From the NCBI RefSeq assembly GCF_900090195.1, contig NZ_LT607803.1:62001-126000 (forward strand): 64,000 bases of DNA. Reading direction: 5' to 3'. The DNA is from Variovorax sp. HW608 (lineage in GTDB: Bacteria > Pseudomonadota > Gammaproteobacteria > Burkholderiales > Burkholderiaceae_C). The position numbers and the translations under genes are program-made. Below are positions 60,656 to 64,000 of this stretch, piece by piece. The notes under the pieces are model-generated. The model made no database searches. It was not told the DNA's origin and saw only the letters and a program-made list of their open reading frames with translations. Each line of letters starts with the position of its first letter. The first letter of the stretch is position 1.

Positions 60656-61948
60656 ATGCAGCGCGAATCCCAAACCAGCAATGCCGTCCTCATGGCCCGC
60701 CGCAATGCAGCGGTCGCCCGCGGCGTCGGTCAGGCCCATGAAATCTTCGTCAGCCGCGCCGCGAACGCCGAGCTCTGGGACGTCGAAGGGCGCCGCTACA
60801 TCGACTTCGCAGGCGGCATCGCGGTGCTCAACACCGGCCATTGCCAGCCGGAGATCAGCGCGGCCGTCAAGGCGCAGGTCGACCTCTACTCGCACACCTG
60901 CTTCCAGGTGCTGGCCTACGAGCCCTATGTGGAACTGGCCGAGCGCCTCAACGCGCTGGCGCCGGGCCGCTTCGCGAAGAAGTCGATCTTCCTCAGCACC
61001 GGCGCCGAGGCGGTCGAGAACGCCGTCAAGATCGCCCGCGCCTACACCCGGCGCCCGGGCATCATTGCCTTCAACGGCGGCTACCACGGACGCACGGTGA
61101 TGACGCTGGGCCTGACCGGCAAGGTCGCCCCGTACAAGCTCGGCTTCGGCCCGTTCCCCGGCGAGGTGTTCCATGCGCTGTACCCGAATGCGCTGCACGG
61201 CGTGAGCGTGGACGATGCCTTGCACTCGGTCGAGCTGCTGTTGAAGAACGATATCGAGGCCGAGCGCGTGGCAGCCTTCATCCTGGAGCCGGTGCAGGGC
61301 GAGGGTGGTTTCTATGTAGCGCCGAATGATTTCATCGAAGGCCTGCGCGCGATCGCGGACCGCCACGGCATCCTGATCATTGCCGACGAGGTGCAGACCG
61401 GCGCCGGCCGCACCGGCACCTGGTTCGCGAGCGAGCAATGGCCCGTGGCGCCCGACCTGATCACCACCGCCAAGTCGATGGCGGGCGGCTTCCCGATCTC
61501 CGGCGTGGTGGGCCGCGCCGAGGTGATGGACGCGCCCGCGCCCGGCGGCCTGGGCGGCACCTATGCCGGCAGTCCCATCGGCTGCGCCGCGGCACTCGCG
61601 GTGTTGAAGGTGTTCGACGACCAGCAGCTGCTGGCGCGCAGCCGGGCGCTGGGCGAGCGGCTCACCGCAGGCCTGGCCCGCATCGCGGCCGATGTGCCCG
61701 CCATCGGCGATGTGCGGGGCCTCGGCGCCATGATGGCGATCGAACTGTTCGAAGAGGGCGACACGGCCCGGCCCGATGCCGCGCTGACCCGCCAGGTGGT
61801 CGCGGAGGCGGCGCGACGCGGGTTAATCCTGCTGTCATGCGGCACCTATGGCAATGTAATTCGCGTGCTGGTGCCATTGACGGCATCCGATTTGCTTGTC
61901 GACGAAGGCCTGGCACTTCTCGCGGAAAGCTTCGCCGCGCTCAGCTGA
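60656..61948 (+). CDS. gabT: 4-aminobutyrate aminotransferase
   Basis: A 430-residue fold-type I aminotransferase that moves the amino group of GABA to 2-oxoglutarate, giving succinate semialdehyde. STGAEAVENAVKIAR, GGYHGRTVMTLGLTGK, ADEVQTGAGRTGTWFA and the PLP lysine in TTAKSMAGGFPISG are conserved GabT features. No succinate-semialdehyde dehydrogenase gene is in the window. Divergent from the MocR regulator, followed after 23 bp by the ABC ATPase. Confidence 0.92.
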   Translation: MQRESQTSNAVLMARRNAAVARGVGQAHEIFVSRAANAELWDVEGRRYIDFAGGIAVLNTGHCQPEISAAVKAQVDLYSHTCFQVLAYEPYVELAERLNALAPGRFAKKSIFLSTGAEAVENAVKIARAYTRRPGIIAFNGGYHGRTVMTLGLTGKVAPYKLGFGPFPGEVFHALYPNALHGVSVDDALHSVELLLKNDIEAERVAAFILEPVQGEGGFYVAPNDFIEGLRAIADRHGILIIADEVQTGAGRTGTWFASEQWPVAPDLITTAKSMAGGFPISGVVGRAEVMDAPAPGGLGGTYAGSPIGCAAALAVLKVFDDQQLLARSRALGERLTAGLARIAADVPAIGDVRGLGAMMAIELFEEGDTARPDAALTRQVVAEAARRGLILLSCGTYGNVIRVLVPLTASDLLVDEGLALLAESFAALS

Positions 61949-61971
61949 ATGGCCCTTTCTTGAACGCCCCT

Positions 61972-63066
<1,095 letters not shown>

Positions 63067-63115
63067 AGCCGACACGTTTCCCCGCTCCCGTTCACCAACC
63101 AGGACTGCAACTGCC

Positions 63116-64000
63116 ATGAAAAAGACACTCCTCGCCTGCACCGTCGCCGCCAGCCTCGCGCTGCCGGCATTCGCCCAGCAGCAGCTCACCGTGGTCAACT
63201 TCGGTGGCGCCAACGCCAATGCGCAAAAGAAGGCCTACTACGACCCGTACGAGAAGACCGGCACCAAGATCATCCCGGTCGAATACAACGGCGAGCAGGC
63301 CAAGATCAAGGCCATGGTCGAAACCAAGAAGGTCACCTGGGACGTGGTCGAGGTCGAATCGCCCGACGCGGTGCGCGGCTGCGACGAGGGCCTGTTCGAG
63401 AAGCTCGACTACTCGAAGATCGGCAACAAGGCCGACTTCCTGCCGGCTGCGGTGACCGATTGCGGCATCGGCCTGTTCGTGTGGTCGACCGTGATGGCCT
63501 ACAACGGCGACAAGCTCAAGACCGCGCCCGCCAGCTGGGCCGATTTCTGGGACGTCAAGAAGATCCCGGGCAAGCGCGGCATGCGCAAGGGCGCGCGCTA
63601 CAACCTCGAGTTCGCGCTCATGGCCGACGGCGTGAAGCCGGCCGATGTCTACAAGGTGCTGGCCACCAAGGAAGGTGCCGACCGCGCCTTCAAGAAGCTG
63701 ACCGAACTCAAGCCCAACATCCAGTGGTGGGAGGCCGGCGCGCAGCCGCCGCAGTTCCTGGTGGCCGGCGACGTGGTGCTGAGCACCGTGTACAACGGCC
63801 GCATCGACGCGGCCAACCGCGAAGGCCGCAACCTCAAGATCTTCTGGCCCGGCGGCATCTACGACCTCGACTACTGGGTGATCCCGAAGGGCGCGCCGAA
63901 CAAGGAGGCCTCGCTGAAGTTCATCCAGTTCGCGATGCAGCCGGCGAACCAGGCGGTCTATGCCCAGAGCATCGCCTACGGTCCCACCAACACCAAGGCG
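63116..64000 (+). CDS. Polyamine-type extracellular substrate-binding protein (partial, cut by window edge)
   Basis: The first 295 residues of a PotD/PotF-type binding protein. The signal peptide MKKTLLACTVAASLALPAFAQ is followed by QLTVVNFGGANANAQKKAYYDPYEKTGTKIIPVEYNGEQAKIKAMVETKK, typical of this family. It carries ligand to the ABC importer encoded upstream; the permeases should lie to the right. Frame open at base 64000. Confidence 0.9.
   Translation, partial: MKKTLLACTVAASLALPAFAQQQLTVVNFGGANANAQKKAYYDPYEKTGTKIIPVEYNGEQAKIKAMVETKKVTWDVVEVESPDAVRGCDEGLFEKLDYSKIGNKADFLPAAVTDCGIGLFVWSTVMAYNGDKLKTAPASWADFWDVKKIPGKRGMRKGARYNLEFALMADGVKPADVYKVLATKEGADRAFKKLTELKPNIQWWEAGAQPPQFLVAGDVVLSTVYNGRIDAANREGRNLKIFWPGGIYDLDYWVIPKGAPNKEASLKFIQFAMQPANQAVYAQSIAYGPTNTKA

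Overview
The window is one stretch of a GC-rich, densely packed bacterial chromosome. Gene content and arrangement suggest a betaproteobacterium of the Burkholderiales, most like Variovorax or a related Comamonadaceae: an aerobic benzoyl-CoA (box) cluster next to liv-type uptake genes, minCDE, a narK pair, a DUF6502/DUF5666 pair, and abundant ATGA-overlapping genes. The genus is an inference; no rRNA or tRNA gene is present to anchor it.

Layout. 0-13.5 kb: two coupled nitrate/nitrite transporters (the left one cut by the window edge), a bacteriohemerythrin lacking one iron ligand, minCDE, a uracil-type permease, a hotdog thioesterase, an AsmA-like protein, a chemoreceptor, an OmpW porin, an FHA protein and a DUF4136 lipoprotein. 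13.5-18.2 kb: a three-gene catabolic cassette (beta-keto acid cleavage enzyme, carnitine-dehydrogenase-like enzyme, feruloyl-CoA-synthase-like ligase) divergent from a Crp/Fnr regulator. 18.1-23.7 kb: an SseB-like protein, the DUF6502/DUF5666 pair, a zinc-ribbon membrane protein and a TPR protein. 23.8-26.1 kb: tctBA without tctC.

26.1-41.1 kb is the functional centre: BoxR sits between two divergent transcription units. Leftward run a DUF4863 protein, boxD, benzoate-CoA ligase, an alpha/beta hydrolase and livKHMGF. Rightward run boxC, boxB and boxA. Together they would take up benzoate, activate it to benzoyl-CoA, epoxidise the ring (BoxAB), open it (BoxC) and oxidise the semialdehyde (BoxD). 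41-48.4 kb: MarR, a methyltransferase, a persulfide dioxygenase-rhodanese fusion coupled to a 1-Cys peroxiredoxin, acetoacetyl-CoA synthetase with a YbaY-like lipoprotein, and a LysR regulator.

48.4-50.5 kb: a complete IS1634-like insertion sequence with 13-bp perfect terminal repeats and a 6-bp target duplication, abutting the last 56 codons of a transketolase. 50.5-59 kb: a 2-hydroxyacid dehydrogenase, a MerR-MFS pair with a palindromic, apparently leaderless promoter, then a run of unrecognised small genes. 59-64 kb: a MocR-type regulator divergent from gabT and a spermidine/putrescine-type ABC system (PotA- and PotD-like, the latter cut by the right edge).

Two dispersed repeat families stand out. 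One is a 59-bp unit (one copy at 7.2 kb, a tandem pair at 55.2 kb) that supplies start or stop codons of neighbouring genes. The other is a ~95-bp double-hairpin element lying inside two operons (livG-livF and boxB-boxA). No tRNA, rRNA, CRISPR array or prophage was seen, and there is no gene-free stretch above 300 bases.
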